Shown one piece after another: positions 34,898 through 43,980 of a stretch of DNA of 55,004 nucleotides; position 1 is the stretch's first letter; each line of letters starts with the position of its first letter. The DNA is from Methylococcaceae bacterium (lineage in GTDB: Bacteria > Pseudomonadota > Gammaproteobacteria > Methylococcales > Methylomonadaceae). The notes under the pieces are model-generated. The model saw nothing but the letters and a program-made list of their open reading frames with translations. It had not been told where the DNA came from and ran no database searches. Location: NCBI GenBank assembly GCA_006844585.1, contig SPJM01000248.1, positions 1 to 55,004 on the forward strand, written 5' to 3'. Both the position numbers and the translations under genes were made by a program.

Positions 34898-37141
34898 TTA
34901 AGACAGCTTCAACCAACGCAAGCGATTAGCATTGGTGACCACGGTAACGGAAGACATCGCCATCGCCGCGCCTGCGAACATCGGGCTGAGCAACACGCCG
35001 AAAAAAGGATAAAACAAACCGGCGGCGAGCGGAATGCCGATGCTGTTGTAGATAAAAGCGCCTAGCAGGTTTTGCTTGATATTGACCACCGTGGCTTTCG
35101 ATAAGGCCATCGCTTCCGGTACTTTCAGCAATGAGCCTTGTAAAATTACAATATCGGCGCTTTCGATGGCGACATCGGTGCCGGAGCCGATGGCGAAGCC
35201 GACATTGGCGCCCGCCAGGGCCGGGGCGTCGTTAATGCCGTCGCCGACCATGCCGACAATTTCGCCTTGATGTTGCAACTCTTTGACGACTTTTGCTTTA
35301 TCGCTGGGTAACACTTGGGCGCGAATTTGCTCGATTCCCGCTTGTTCGGCGATGGCGCGGGCGGTAATTTCATTATCGCCGGTGACCATGAGTACGCGCA
35401 CGCCTTGTTGTTTCAATTGTTTAACCGCTTCGGCGGAGTCCTTTTTGATCGGGTCGGAAACGGATATGATGCCGACAATGTTTTTATCGACCGCCAGCAG
35501 CATAGGCGTCTGACCTTGGCTGGAAAGCTCTTGTAATGTTTCCTGATAATCGGCGGTATTGATGTTTTCATTTTCCATTAATGCCGTGTTGCCGAAATAA
35601 ACGGTTTGTTCATTGATGTCGGCGCGGATGCCTTTGCCGGCTTCAGCATGGAAGCCGCTGGTTTTCTCCAGCGTTAATTGTTTTTCTTCGGCAGCGCTTA
35701 AAATGGCCGAAGCTAAAGGGTGTTCAGAGCCGGATTCAATGCTGGCGGCCAGTTGCAACACCTTATCTTCGGATAAGTCGCTAACCGTTTCAATATGACT
35801 GACGCTGGGTTTGCCTTCGGTGACGGTGCCGGTTTTATCTAAAATAACCGCGCTGATTCTGCCTGAGCTTTGCAAGGCTTCGCCGTTGCGTATCAATACC
35901 CCCATTTGCGCCGCTCTGCCCACGGCAACCATAATCGAAATCGGCGTGGCCAAGCCTAATGCGCAAGGGCAGGCGATAACCAAAACCGTCATCGCCGCGA
36001 CAAAAGCATAGTCGATGGATGGTTCGGGACCTAATAGCGACCAGATAAGAAAGGCCAGAATTGAAATAGCCACCACTACAGGCACAAAGATAGCGGCGAT
36101 TTTATCCACCAATTTGGCGATAGCCGGTTTAGTGCTTTGCGCTTGACGTACGCTTTCAATAATATGCGCTAAGGCGGTATCCCGGCCGATATGCGTCGCT
36201 TTAAACAAGAAACTACCTTGTTGATTGATTGCGCCGGCGACAACTTCGGAGCCGACGACTTTTTCAACAGCTAAGGGTTCGCCTGTTAACATGGATTCAT
36301 CAACACTGGAATGGCCTTCAGTAATCACGCCGTCAACAGCGATTTTCTCACCCGGCCGGACTCTTAAGGTTTCCTCCAAACCGACTTCTTCAATGGCGAT
36401 GTCGATTTCTTCGCCGTCCCGGATCACGCGAGCGGTGCGCGGCTGCAAGCCGATCAATTCGCGAATCGCTGCGGAAGTTTTACCACGCGCCCGGGTTTCC
36501 AGGGCGGAACCAAAATTAATAAAAGCCAGAATAATCACGGCGGCTTCAAAATAAGCATGCGGCGACAGGCTGCTTAAATTATTGCTGCTGTCGATGATGA
36601 TAGACGAATAAAGCCAGGCGGAACCTGTGCCCAGGGCGATTAAGGTATCCATATTGGCTTGCTTGAGCTGAATGGATTTAATCGCGCCTAAAAAGAAATG
36701 ACCGCCGGAATAAATTAATAAGGCAAGCGTGATGACTGAAATAATCGGCCAGAACCATTGTCCGGGGGAAGAACCGATGGCGGGCAGCCAATCCAGATGA
36801 CCGGCAATCATTAACGGAAAACCGAACGCGGCAGCCACATAAGCTTTTTTGATCAATGCTTGATAACGGGCTTCTTCCTGCTCAATTTCTTCATTCGGGT
36901 CTTCCAGGCCTTCCATAACGGCGGCGTCAAAGCCTGCTGATTTAACGGCTTGCTTTAATAGTTCGGGGTCGCTTGCGCCGATAATGGTTGCCGAATGATC
37001 GGCAAAATTAACATTGACTTCGGCGACTCCGGCGACCTCATTTAATGCGCCCTCAACTGCGCTGACGCACCCCGCGCAGCGCATGCCCAGAATGGAAAGG
37101 CGGGTTTCTGTGGATGGTTGGGTTTGCGGCTGCGTATTCAT
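34898..37141 (-). CDS. copA: Copper-exporting P1B-type ATPase CopA
   Basis: CopA pumps Cu(I) from the cytoplasm using ATP. The 747-residue product has one N-terminal metal-binding domain ([15 protein letters not shown], near residues 19-33). The transmembrane metal site is [13 protein letters not shown]. It also has the TGEP actuator motif ([13 protein letters not shown]), the phosphorylation site [10 protein letters not shown], the nucleotide-binding [10 protein letters not shown] and [12 protein letters not shown]. The last membrane helices keep the M-S-S residues of Cu(I) pumps ([17 protein letters not shown]). It starts 24 bp after copZ on the same strand. No CueR-type operator was recognised upstream of the pair. 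Confidence 0.96.
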   Translation of the reverse strand: MNTQPQTQPSTETRLSILGMRCAGCVSAVEGALNEVAGVAEVNVNFADHSATIIGASDPELLKQAVKSAGFDAAVMEGLEDPNEEIEQEEARYQALIKKAYVAAAFGFPLMIAGHLDWLPAIGSSPGQWFWPIISVITLALLIYSGGHFFLGAIKSIQLKQANMDTLIALGTGSAWLYSSIIIDSSNNLSSLSPHAYFEAAVIILAFINFGSALETRARGKTSAAIRELIGLQPRTARVIRDGEEIDIAIEEVGLEETLRVRPGEKIAVDGVITEGHSSVDESMLTGEPLAVEKVVGSEVVAGAINQQGSFLFKATHIGRDTALAHIIESVRQAQSTKPAIAKLVDKIAAIFVPVVVAISILAFLIWSLLGPEPSIDYAFVAAMTVLVIACPCALGLATPISIMVAVGRAAQMGVLIRNGEALQSSGRISAVILDKTGTVTEGKPSVSHIETVSDLSEDKVLQLAASIESGSEHPLASAILSAAEEKQLTLEKTSGFHAEAGKGIRADINEQTVYFGNTALMENENINTADYQETLQELSSQGQTPMLLAVDKNIVGIISVSDPIKKDSAEAVKQLKQQGVRVLMVTGDNEITARAIAEQAGIEQIRAQVLPSDKAKVVKELQHQGEIVGMVGDGINDAPALAGANVGFAIGSGTDVAIESADIVILQGSLLKVPEAMALSKATVVNIKQNLLGAFIYNSIGIPLAAGLFYPFFGVLLSPMFAGAAMAMSSVTVVTNANRLRWLKLS

Positions 37142-37165
37142 AGCGTTATTCCGTCAGGTATTCAA

Positions 37166-37375
37166 TTATTCTACGGCGAAACCGGCTTCCGTAATGACTT
37201 CAATAATGGTCTCTATTGAGGTTTTGGTTTCGTCAAATTCTAAATCGACTTGGTTTTCTTTATGATCCGCGCTGACCGAGATGACGCCTTCAATGGCGGA
37301 GACTTGTTGAGTGACATTGGTTTCACAACCGCCGCATTTCATGCCGGTGACGGTTAAAGTTTGGTTTTCAGACAT
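37166..37375 (-). CDS. copZ: CopZ-like copper chaperone (HMA domain)
   Basis: This 69-residue single heavy-metal-associated domain has the metal-binding motif GMKCGGCETNV (CxxC) near residues 11-21 and the usual beta-alpha-beta pattern. Such proteins carry Cu(I) to the CopA pump, encoded next on the same strand after a 24-bp gap. The metal is inferred from the partner; the domain alone does not prove copper. Confidence 0.9.
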   Translation of the reverse strand: MSENQTLTVTGMKCGGCETNVTQQVSAIEGVISVSADHKENQVDLEFDETKTSIETIIEVITEAGFAVE

Positions 37376-37527
37376 TTTAGACCTCTAAACTTAGGTTACA
37401 AACTATTATTATTTTAAACTAAACTATGATTATACTTCGCATGGTAGCGACCCGTTACTGAATTCAATTAAAATAACGTTATACATAATAGTGTAATAAG
37501 CTGGCATTGGTAAAATAAAAACTTAAT

Positions 37528-38727
37528 ATGAAAGATATTCTGGTCGGAAGACAACAAATTTTGGATACGCAAATGCAGGTTTTTGCCTATGAGATTTTGT
37601 TCAGAGGAAAAGATTTTGATCTCAGTGAAAAAGAGGGCGCGACTTCGGCGACTAATCAAATTCTGACCGATACCTTATTGGAAATTGGTTTAAATAGCAT
37701 TGTCGGTTCCAGTAAGGCTTTTGTGAATTTTACGGCGCAAAATATTTTGGAAAAAACCCCGCTGAATTTGCCGAAAGATAGGGTTGTTATAGAGGTTTTA
37801 GAGGATGTTACGGTCGATTTACGAATCATCAATAATTTAAGGGAGTTTTCACAGCAAGGTTATACCATTGCTTTGGATGATTTTGTGTTTACCAATGAGT
37901 GGTTGCCGTTAATTGAGTTCGCCGATATTGTGAAGCTGGATGTGATGGCGATGCCGTTAGCGGATACTTTGCTGATGATAGAAAAGCTTAAGCCGTACAA
38001 GATTAAATTGTTGGCGGAAAAAGTGGAAACTTTAGAAGAATTCAACGCTTTAAAAGAGGCGGGTTGTGAATTATTTCAAGGTTTCTTTTTCAGTAAACCG
38101 AATATTGTGGCGGGTAAGCGCTTAGGCGTTAACCAAACCTCAGCGATAAGGTTATTAGGCGCAGTTAATAAATCGGATGTGGAGTTTGACGAACTGACTC
38201 AAATTATATCCGAAGATGTGGGTATGAGTTTTAAATTGCTGAAATACATTAATTCAGCGGCTTTTGCCTTGCCGCGAAAAGTTGAATCCATTCAACAGGC
38301 GATTACTTATTTAGGGTTGGCTCAAGTAAAATTATGGGTGAATATTTTAACCATGACTTCGATTGCTGATAAACCGGGGCCTATTTGTCAAAATATTTTA
38401 ATTCGCGGCAAAATGTGTGAGCTTTTGGCCTCACAACACGAGGTAGATCCCAGTCAATTGTTTTTAACGGGTATGTTATCAGCGTTGGACTGTATGTTGG
38501 ATATGGAAATGGAAGAGGCTTTGGAGCAATTACCGATTGCCGATGAAATTAAACAGGCCATCCTCAATAGAGAGGGCATCGCCGGCGAAATTTTGAGCAG
38601 CGTTTTAAACTATGAGCGCTGGGAACTTTCAAACCAAAATGAGTCTCAAGTGTTAGGCGCTTTAAACAGTGATATTTATTTGGAAAGTATCAACTGGACA
38701 GACGAAGTGCTGACGAATTTACAATAA
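37528..38727 (+). CDS. EAL-HDOD signalling protein (YuxH type)
   Basis: This 399-residue cytoplasmic protein has an EAL-type domain (residues about 1-190) followed by an HDOD domain (about 200-390). The EAL motif itself reads EIL (YEILFRG), but other active-site residues are kept: FVNFT, VIEVLED, ALDDF, VKLD, LAEKVE and QGFFFSKP. It may hydrolyse or only bind c-di-GMP. The HDOD part (MSFKLLKYINSAAFALPRKVESI then AITYLGLAQVKLWV) is a non-enzymatic HD relative used in signalling and motility control. It is followed by the rhodanese gene after 14 bp, probably in one transcript. Confidence 0.88.
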   Translation: MKDILVGRQQILDTQMQVFAYEILFRGKDFDLSEKEGATSATNQILTDTLLEIGLNSIVGSSKAFVNFTAQNILEKTPLNLPKDRVVIEVLEDVTVDLRIINNLREFSQQGYTIALDDFVFTNEWLPLIEFADIVKLDVMAMPLADTLLMIEKLKPYKIKLLAEKVETLEEFNALKEAGCELFQGFFFSKPNIVAGKRLGVNQTSAIRLLGAVNKSDVEFDELTQIISEDVGMSFKLLKYINSAAFALPRKVESIQQAITYLGLAQVKLWVNILTMTSIADKPGPICQNILIRGKMCELLASQHEVDPSQLFLTGMLSALDCMLDMEMEEALEQLPIADEIKQAILNREGIAGEILSSVLNYERWELSNQNESQVLGALNSDIYLESINWTDEVLTNLQ

Positions 38728-38741
38728 AAATACTGGGATTT

Positions 38742-39182
38742 ATGAAAATTAAATACTTATTGGTTTTACTGGGTAGTTTATTTTATAGCGCATTGTCGGC
38801 TGAGGAACTTAAAAATCTGGATAACCGGCAATTAAAGTTGATGCAATATGAAGCTAATGCGCTGGTGGTGGATATCCGCACGCCAAAGGAATGGCTCAAT
38901 AGCGGGGTGATTCCCGGCAGTCATCAACTGGAATTTTTCAATAGTCAAGGGCGATCAAATCCTCAGAAATGGCTGGAGGACTTACAAAAAATCAGAAAAA
39001 CGCCCGATCAACCCATTGTTTTGGTCTGTCGTTCCGGAAACAGAAGTGGTAAAGTAGGAGAATTTTTGGCTAAACAACTTAATATGAAGAGCGTATATCA
39101 TTTATCATCAGGCATGAGATCATGGGTTGGAGCCGGTAATCCGGTGGAAACAGTTTGCGCCGACGCATCTCCCTGTCAGTAA
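38742..39182 (+). CDS. Periplasmic rhodanese-like protein
   Basis: This 146-residue protein has a signal peptide (MKIKYLLVLLGSLFYSALSAEE) and a single rhodanese domain: VVDIRTPKEWLNSGVIPGS, and the active-site loop VCRSGNRSGK with the catalytic Cys. The end has two further Cys (TVCADASPCQ). Family members move sulfane sulfur or bind thiols. Its periplasmic location and substrate are inference. It sits between the EAL-HDOD gene and hflD, with a 2-nt gap to the latter. Confidence 0.88.
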   Translation: MKIKYLLVLLGSLFYSALSAEELKNLDNRQLKLMQYEANALVVDIRTPKEWLNSGVIPGSHQLEFFNSQGRSNPQKWLEDLQKIRKTPDQPIVLVCRSGNRSGKVGEFLAKQLNMKSVYHLSSGMRSWVGAGNPVETVCADASPCQ

Positions 39183-39184
39183 TT

Positions 39185-39811
39185 ATGTCTATTAAAAATA
39201 TATCTAACCAGGCCATTGCCTTGGCTGGTTTGGCGCAGAGTTGCGCAATGGTTCAGCAATTGGCGACCACTGGTAAAGTTGATGATGAATCAGCGCTGGA
39301 AGCCAGCGTCGGCAGTATTTTGAAAGTCGATGCCGATAGCGTGGCTGATGTCTATGGCGGTTTGTCGCATATTCGCTATGGACTGAATGAATTGGAAAAA
39401 CAAATTACCGGTCGCAGCATCGCCAACCAAGAGCAAGCCCGTTATGCGGCCTGTTTAGTGTTTCTTGAAAAAGAGCTGGCGAACCGCCCGGAAATGATAG
39501 ATGTGATTCATAAGGGCATTGAGCGGGCGCAGAAACAATCGGAACACTTTGGTTTAATGCATGAAAATGTATTGGCTAATTTGGCGGATTTATACCACAG
39601 CACGGTCAGCACTATTCCGCCCCGCATCATGGTCAATGGCAGTCAAGAGTATTTATCAAATACTTTAATCGTTAATAAAATTCGATCTTCATTGCTGGCC
39701 GGCGTGCGTTCAGTGATGTTATGGCGTCAATGCGGCGGCGCGCGTTGGAAATTCTTGTTTTTCAGAAAAAAATTACAAGATGAGGTGCATTTTTTATTGA
39801 CTCAAGCATAG
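39185..39811 (+). CDS. hflD: High frequency lysogenization protein HflD homologue
   Basis: The product is 208 residues from ATG 39185. An upstream in-frame ATG at 39155 lies inside the rhodanese gene and adds 10 residues of no similarity. The sequence has the all-helical HflD pattern: NQAIALAGLAQSCAMVQQLA, ADVYGGLSHIRYGLNELEKQ and the C-terminal VRSVMLWRQCGGARWKFLFF then RKKLQDE. HflD is a peripheral inner-membrane protein that binds phage lambda CII in E. coli. Its usual neighbour mnmA is not present here. It is followed by mutM after 23 bp. Confidence 0.92.
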   Translation: MSIKNISNQAIALAGLAQSCAMVQQLATTGKVDDESALEASVGSILKVDADSVADVYGGLSHIRYGLNELEKQITGRSIANQEQARYAACLVFLEKELANRPEMIDVIHKGIERAQKQSEHFGLMHENVLANLADLYHSTVSTIPPRIMVNGSQEYLSNTLIVNKIRSSLLAGVRSVMLWRQCGGARWKFLFFRKKLQDEVHFLLTQA

Positions 39812-39834
39812 GATTATAATTCGTCTTTTATTCT

Positions 39835-40650
39835 ATGCCTGAGTTACCCGAAGTTGAGACCACCTGCCGCGGCATCAGACCGCATCTTGTTGATCAGCAA
39901 ATTACTGAAGTCGTTATTAGGCAATCAAAGTTACGTTGGCCGGTGCATGCGGATTTGAAGCGCGTACTGTTGAATCAACGAATCGTCAGCGTTGAGCGCA
40001 GAGCGAAATACATTTTAGTCAAGACTGATGTCGGCGCGTTGATTATTCACCTGGGTATGTCCGGTAGTTTGCGAGTCATTGATAAATCAACGAGGCCGGG
40101 CAAACATGATCACCTTGATTTTGTGATTAACCAGGATTTAGCGCTGCGCTTTAATGATCCGAGAAAATTTGGGGCGGTGCTTTGGTGTGATGGCGATTTA
40201 GCCAAGCATAAGCTGTTTGCGCATTTAGGTCCTGAGCCTTTATCCGATCAGTTTGACGGCGAATGGCTTTATCGTTTGTCCAAAAATCGCAAAACTCCGG
40301 TTAAATCCTTCATTATGGATGCTTCCATTGTTGTCGGCGTGGGTAATATTTATGCCAGTGAGTCTTTATTTTTAGCCGGGATTGATCCGCGTCGACAAGC
40401 CGGTAGGATTTCATTAATACGTTACCGGAAACTGGCCGAATCTATCAAGGGAGTATTGAAGCGAGCTATAGCCCAAGGCGGAACAACCTTAAAAGATTTT
40501 GTGAATGAACAAGGTAAGCCGGGTTATTTTCAACAGTCTCTGAATGTCTACGGTAGAGCGGGTGAACCTTGTGTGACTTGCCGTTCAGCAATTAGCCAGG
40601 TTAAATTAGCGCAGCGAACCAGCTTTTATTGTTCACAGTGCCAGCGTTAA
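39835..40650 (+). CDS. mutM: Formamidopyrimidine-DNA glycosylase MutM/Fpg
   Basis: MutM removes 8-oxoguanine and formamidopyrimidines from DNA and nicks the backbone. The 271-residue product begins PELPEVETTCRGI; Pro2 is the catalytic nucleophile and Glu3 assists. It has the conserved RRAKYILV lysine loop, LIIHLGMSGSLR, VGVGNIYASESLF (helix-two-turn-helix) and a C-terminal zinc finger C-x2-C-x16-C-x2-C (CVTC...CSQC). The length is normal. A hairpin follows the stop. Confidence 0.97.
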   Translation: MPELPEVETTCRGIRPHLVDQQITEVVIRQSKLRWPVHADLKRVLLNQRIVSVERRAKYILVKTDVGALIIHLGMSGSLRVIDKSTRPGKHDHLDFVINQDLALRFNDPRKFGAVLWCDGDLAKHKLFAHLGPEPLSDQFDGEWLYRLSKNRKTPVKSFIMDASIVVGVGNIYASESLFLAGIDPRRQAGRISLIRYRKLAESIKGVLKRAIAQGGTTLKDFVNEQGKPGYFQQSLNVYGRAGEPCVTCRSAISQVKLAQRTSFYCSQCQR

Positions 40651-40654
40651 TCCG

Positions 40655-40691
40655 GCCTTACTATTGTAGTCATACGTTACAATAGTAAGGC
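40655..40691. terminator. Bidirectional hairpin between mutM and the convergent barrel gene
   Basis: GCCTTACTATTGTA and TACAATAGTAAGGC form a perfect 14-bp stem with a 9-nt loop. It lies 5 bp after the mutM stop and 5 bp before the stop of the opposing gene, so it can serve both. There is no clear T-run. Confidence 0.72.
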
Positions 40692-40695
40692 TGAG

Positions 40696-41490
40696 TTAAT
40701 AACTGTAACTGACTGAAAAGCCAGCTCCCCAATCAGCCGTGCTGCGACCGAATCCTTTAATAATGTGTTCCTGGATTTTCCAGTGTTGATCTAGTTTTTG
40801 GGTGCTGAATACGGTGATTTGATTTTTGTCTTCGCCCTTATTCGATACTTTTTCTCGCCAGGCATAATTCAATCCGCCGGAAAGCCAGTCGGTCAGTTTA
40901 TAACTGAAACCTAGATGGGTGAAAAAAACGTCGTTCAGCCTGGGGTGGCTGTAGACTTTATAGCCGACCCGGGCGAATGGCGTGAAGTCGTTGATAAATT
41001 TATAAACACTTAAGCGAAAAGAGTAATCTGTTTTTCCGGTTCCTAAGCCTTTGCTTTGGCTGGCGTTGCCGATAAAAACTTTTGCTCGAATGTCGCTCAT
41101 AAAGTTGAATTTAGGGCTGTAAAAAAATCGATAGCTGAGGGAGGCGTTAATGTTGCCAAGTCCCGATTCGGTTTTAGTTATTCTTCTGGGACCGCTGTTT
41201 ACAGAGCCGACATCGCGGATGACTGGTCTGGGGCCGGTTTTGTGAAGGTAGGGTATGGTGGTTTTTAAAGTGAATTTCTTGTATTTATATTTTAAAGTGA
41301 AGGGGACGTAAAACATCTCCGTGGCTTCTGTTTGACCATAATCGCCGGTAATAAATGTTCCACCGGTTGAAACCGTGAATTTATTTTTTGAGAAGGCGGG
41401 CGAACTATTTAATCCGCTTAAAATGAAAATGATCGCTAAGAAATAACAACGCCTTATTTTGGACTGACTGTAATCAGACTTAAGATTCAT
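40696..41490 (-). CDS. Small outer-membrane beta-barrel (transporter-like) protein
   Basis: This 264-residue protein has a signal peptide (about residues 1-33, ending SSPAFSK) and alternating polar/hydrophobic strands through to a terminal aromatic residue (GAGFSVSYSY), as in outer-membrane barrels. STGGTFITGDYGQTEATEMFYVP and LKTTIPYLHKTGPRPV (given in part) resemble the phenol-degradation MetA/transporter barrel family. I chose ATG 41490, overlapping the DUF5666 stop by 11 nt. The longer open frame reaching 41757 is the repeat region read in a wrong frame (Arg/Lys/Ser only). Third gene of the DUF6502-DUF5666-barrel operon. Confidence 0.78.
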   Translation of the reverse strand: MNLKSDYSQSKIRRCYFLAIIFILSGLNSSPAFSKNKFTVSTGGTFITGDYGQTEATEMFYVPFTLKYKYKKFTLKTTIPYLHKTGPRPVIRDVGSVNSGPRRITKTESGLGNINASLSYRFFYSPKFNFMSDIRAKVFIGNASQSKGLGTGKTDYSFRLSVYKFINDFTPFARVGYKVYSHPRLNDVFFTHLGFSYKLTDWLSGGLNYAWREKVSNKGEDKNQITVFSTQKLDQHWKIQEHIIKGFGRSTADWGAGFSVSYSY

Positions 41491-43975
41491 CAGGAACCTC
41501 AACTTCCGTTTCTTCGGTCTCAGGCGTTTCGGGTTCTTCGACTTCCTGTGTTTCAGGCTCCTCCACCTCCGGCGTCTCCGGTTCCTCGGCTTCAGGGGTT
41601 TCAGGCTCTTCGACTTCCGGCGTTTCCGGTTCCTCGATCTCAGGCGTTTCGGGCTCTTCCACCTCCGGTGTTTCCGGTTCCTCGACCTCCGGCGTTTCAG
41701 GCTCTTCAATCTCAGGCGTTTCGGGTTCTTCGACCTCCGGTGTCTCCGGCTCTTCAATCTCAGGCGTCTCCGGTTCCTCTACTTCAGGGGTTTCAGGCTC
41801 TTCGACTTCCGGTGTCTCCGGTTCCTCTACTTCAGGGGTTTCAGGCTCTTCGACTTCCGGTGTCTCCGGTTCCTCTACTTCAGGCGTTTCAGGCTCTTCC
41901 ACCTCCGGCGTCTCCGGTTCCTCGATCTCAGGCGTTTCAGGCTCTTCAATCTCAGGCGTTTCCGGTTCTTCGACTTCAGGCGTTTCAGGCTCTTCCACCT
42001 CCGGCGTCTCCGGTTCCTCGATCTCAGGCGTTTCAGGCTCTTCGACTTCCGGTGTCTCCGGCTCTTCAATCTCAGGCGTTTCGGGTTCTTCAACCTCCGG
42101 TGTTTCCGGTTCCTCGATCTCAGGCGTTTCGGGTTCTTCAACCTCCGGTGTTTCCGGTTCCTCGATCTCAGGCGTTTCAGGCTCTTCAATCTCAGGCGTT
42201 TCCGGTTCTTCGACTTCAGGCGTTTCAGGCTCTTCCACCTCCGGCGTCTCCGGTTCCTCGATCTCAGGCGTTTCCGGTTCTTCGACTTCAGGCGTTTCAG
42301 GCTCTTCCACCTCCGGCGTCTCCGGTTCCTCGACTTCAGGGATTTCAGGCTCTTCAATCTCAGGTGTTTCCGGTTCCTCGATCTCAGGCGTTTCGAGTTC
42401 TTCTACCTCCAGCACCTCTATTACTGATGATTCTATTTCATCAATTTCAGGAATATCAATTTCGGGAATTTCAACTTCTTCAATCTCAGGCGTTTCAACT
42501 TCAGGCGCCTCAGGTTCTTCTATCTCAGGAACTTCGGGAAGTTCTACGCTATGTTCGTCAACTATTTCAACATCTGAAACTTCAATATCGTTGATTTGCG
42601 GGGTGTTGACTTCAATCTCATCCTGTTCATCAGGTAAATCCGGTTCAACGATATTGAAAAACTCTAAAATTTCCAGAATCGGGTTGCCGGGAGCTTCTTC
42701 ATGTTCCGGGATTTCACCCTGAATATTCGGCGCGACAAGTTCATTTTCAAAAACAGGCGCATCCGGTGCGGGCATGGCTTGTTCGATTGAAATAATCAGT
42801 CCGGGATCATCAATTTCTTCCAGTTCAACCGGTTCCGGAATGAAAATTTGTTCAACATCAATATTCTGCTCATCAATCGCTTCGCCGTGGACAATAATCG
42901 CTTGGTCAACAGCGGTATCCAGAAGCGCGTCGGTAATGACCGGGTTATCGCTTTCAATGGCGTAACCGGCAACCCGAATTTGATTCGAATCGCGATTTAT
43001 ATTGATAAAGCCTTCAATTAAGATCGGCTGCTGTTCAATCAAGCGGTCAACGGTAATTTGGTTGGCGATTAGGGTATTGTTTTTCCATTCGCCACTGACC
43101 GAAACTTTTTCACCGTTATTGATTAGCACTGCTTGTTGAGTGGTAATCAATAGCTCGCCGATTTTGAAGCTGTCGGCTTTAACTTCTCTTGCCGGTCCGT
43201 TTAATTGGACCGAACCGGTTTCTTGGGTTTTATCTAACCATTGAGCGACGATTTTATCATTAGCCAATCTTAAGCCGCTGATTTGGACAAAATCGCCTAT
43301 TTTCAAGCCTAGGCCATTTTTAATGGACAGCCCGTGTTGAGTGCGGCTGGTCAGTTGTACGGTTTGTCCCAACACAATCAATTGTTTTTTCGGCAACATG
43401 ATTTTTTCAATCGGGCCGGATACCGCGTTAACAATCTGTATTTGCTTGGCTTGCAACTGGTTGTTTTGTTTTTTCGCCTCTAGGGATACGACCTGACCAA
43501 TCGCCAGCTGCGACAGGGAAATTGTTTTGCCGTTTTGTTTTATCGGCGTTTTATGATCATAATGAATTTCCTGGCCGTTAACGCAAATGCTGCCGAAATC
43601 AGTGATCGTGCCGATAATGCGGGTCGTACTGTCAGGCCGTTTTTCGCCCGTGCCGCCGATGCCGCTGGTGTTGGCGATAATGCCGGTACCGCCGATACCG
43701 TCTTCATCAGAAAGACCTGTGCCGCCTATGCCCTGATCGGCTACAGCGCCTGTGCCGCCAATACCGTTGTCATCGGTATTACCCGTTCCGCCGATGCCTC
43801 CTATACCGTTATCGTCAGTCAGGCCGGTACCGCCAATACCACTCTGATCTTTCTGTAAAGTTGGCGCGCCTGTGCCGCCGATACCGCTGCCTGATAATGC
43901 GCAAACATCTGCCCTTGCCGAAATAGGCAAGAGCATCATTAGCAGTAATAGCAGCGGTCTTACAGAAAAAAACAT
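41480..43975 (-). CDS. Exported DUF5666-repeat protein with GIGGTG repeats and a PETPE-repeat tail
   Basis: This 831-residue protein has three parts after a signal peptide (ending SARADV). Residues about 28-110 hold eight or so GIGGTG repeats with acidic spacers. Residues about 115-360 hold several DUF5666-type small beta domains (IIGTITDFGSICVNGQEIHY, GPIEKIMLPKKQLIVLGQTV, GEWKNNTLIANQITVDRL). From about residue 520 the C-terminal third is an acidic tail of EEPETPE[V/I] octads, encoded by a 24-bp minisatellite. The tail should be extended and disordered. No anchor is seen. The start lies 5 nt after the DUF6502 stop, so translation is probably coupled. The function is unknown. Confidence 0.82.
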   Translation of the reverse strand: MFFSVRPLLLLLMMLLPISARADVCALSGSGIGGTGAPTLQKDQSGIGGTGLTDDNGIGGIGGTGNTDDNGIGGTGAVADQGIGGTGLSDEDGIGGTGIIANTSGIGGTGEKRPDSTTRIIGTITDFGSICVNGQEIHYDHKTPIKQNGKTISLSQLAIGQVVSLEAKKQNNQLQAKQIQIVNAVSGPIEKIMLPKKQLIVLGQTVQLTSRTQHGLSIKNGLGLKIGDFVQISGLRLANDKIVAQWLDKTQETGSVQLNGPAREVKADSFKIGELLITTQQAVLINNGEKVSVSGEWKNNTLIANQITVDRLIEQQPILIEGFININRDSNQIRVAGYAIESDNPVITDALLDTAVDQAIIVHGEAIDEQNIDVEQIFIPEPVELEEIDDPGLIISIEQAMPAPDAPVFENELVAPNIQGEIPEHEEAPGNPILEILEFFNIVEPDLPDEQDEIEVNTPQINDIEVSDVEIVDEHSVELPEVPEIEEPEAPEVETPEIEEVEIPEIDIPEIDEIESSVIEVLEVEELETPEIEEPETPEIEEPEIPEVEEPETPEVEEPETPEVEEPETPEIEEPETPEVEEPETPEVEEPETPEIEEPETPEIEEPETPEVEEPETPEIEEPETPEVEEPETPEIEEPETPEVEEPETPEIEEPETPEVEEPETPEVEEPETPEIEEPETPEIEEPETPEVEEPETPEVEEPETPEVEEPETPEVEEPETPEVEEPETPEVEEPETPEIEEPETPEVEEPETPEIEEPETPEVEEPETPEVEEPETPEIEEPETPEVEEPETPEAEEPETPEVEEPETQEVEEPETPETEETEVEVPDES
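41515..42412. repeat. 24-bp coding minisatellite, about 37 units
   Basis: Units such as TCAGGCGTTTCGGGTTCTTC with its next four bases repeat every 24 bp with third-position variants. Each encodes one EEPETPE[V/I] octad on the minus strand. Because 24 is divisible by 3 and the unit lacks stops, other frames on both strands stay open for hundreds of codons (for example plus strand 41548-42594), but they encode only low-complexity Arg/Lys or Pro/Gln/Phe sequence and are not genes. Exact unit count was made by eye. Confidence 0.93.
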
Positions 43976-43980
43976 AGGGT

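Noticed and set aside
41491-41757. N-terminal Arg/Lys/Ser extension of the barrel gene
   Set aside because: It is the minisatellite in an off frame; the true start at 41490 begins a clear signal peptide.
41515-42412. Possible CRISPR array from regular repeats
   Set aside because: Units are contiguous 24-bp coding repeats with no spacers, and no cas genes are present.
41548-42594. Plus-strand 348-codon open frame rich in Pro, Gln, Phe and Ala
   Set aside because: It is the 24-bp minisatellite read on the wrong strand; composition is low-complexity and there is no ribosome site or homology.
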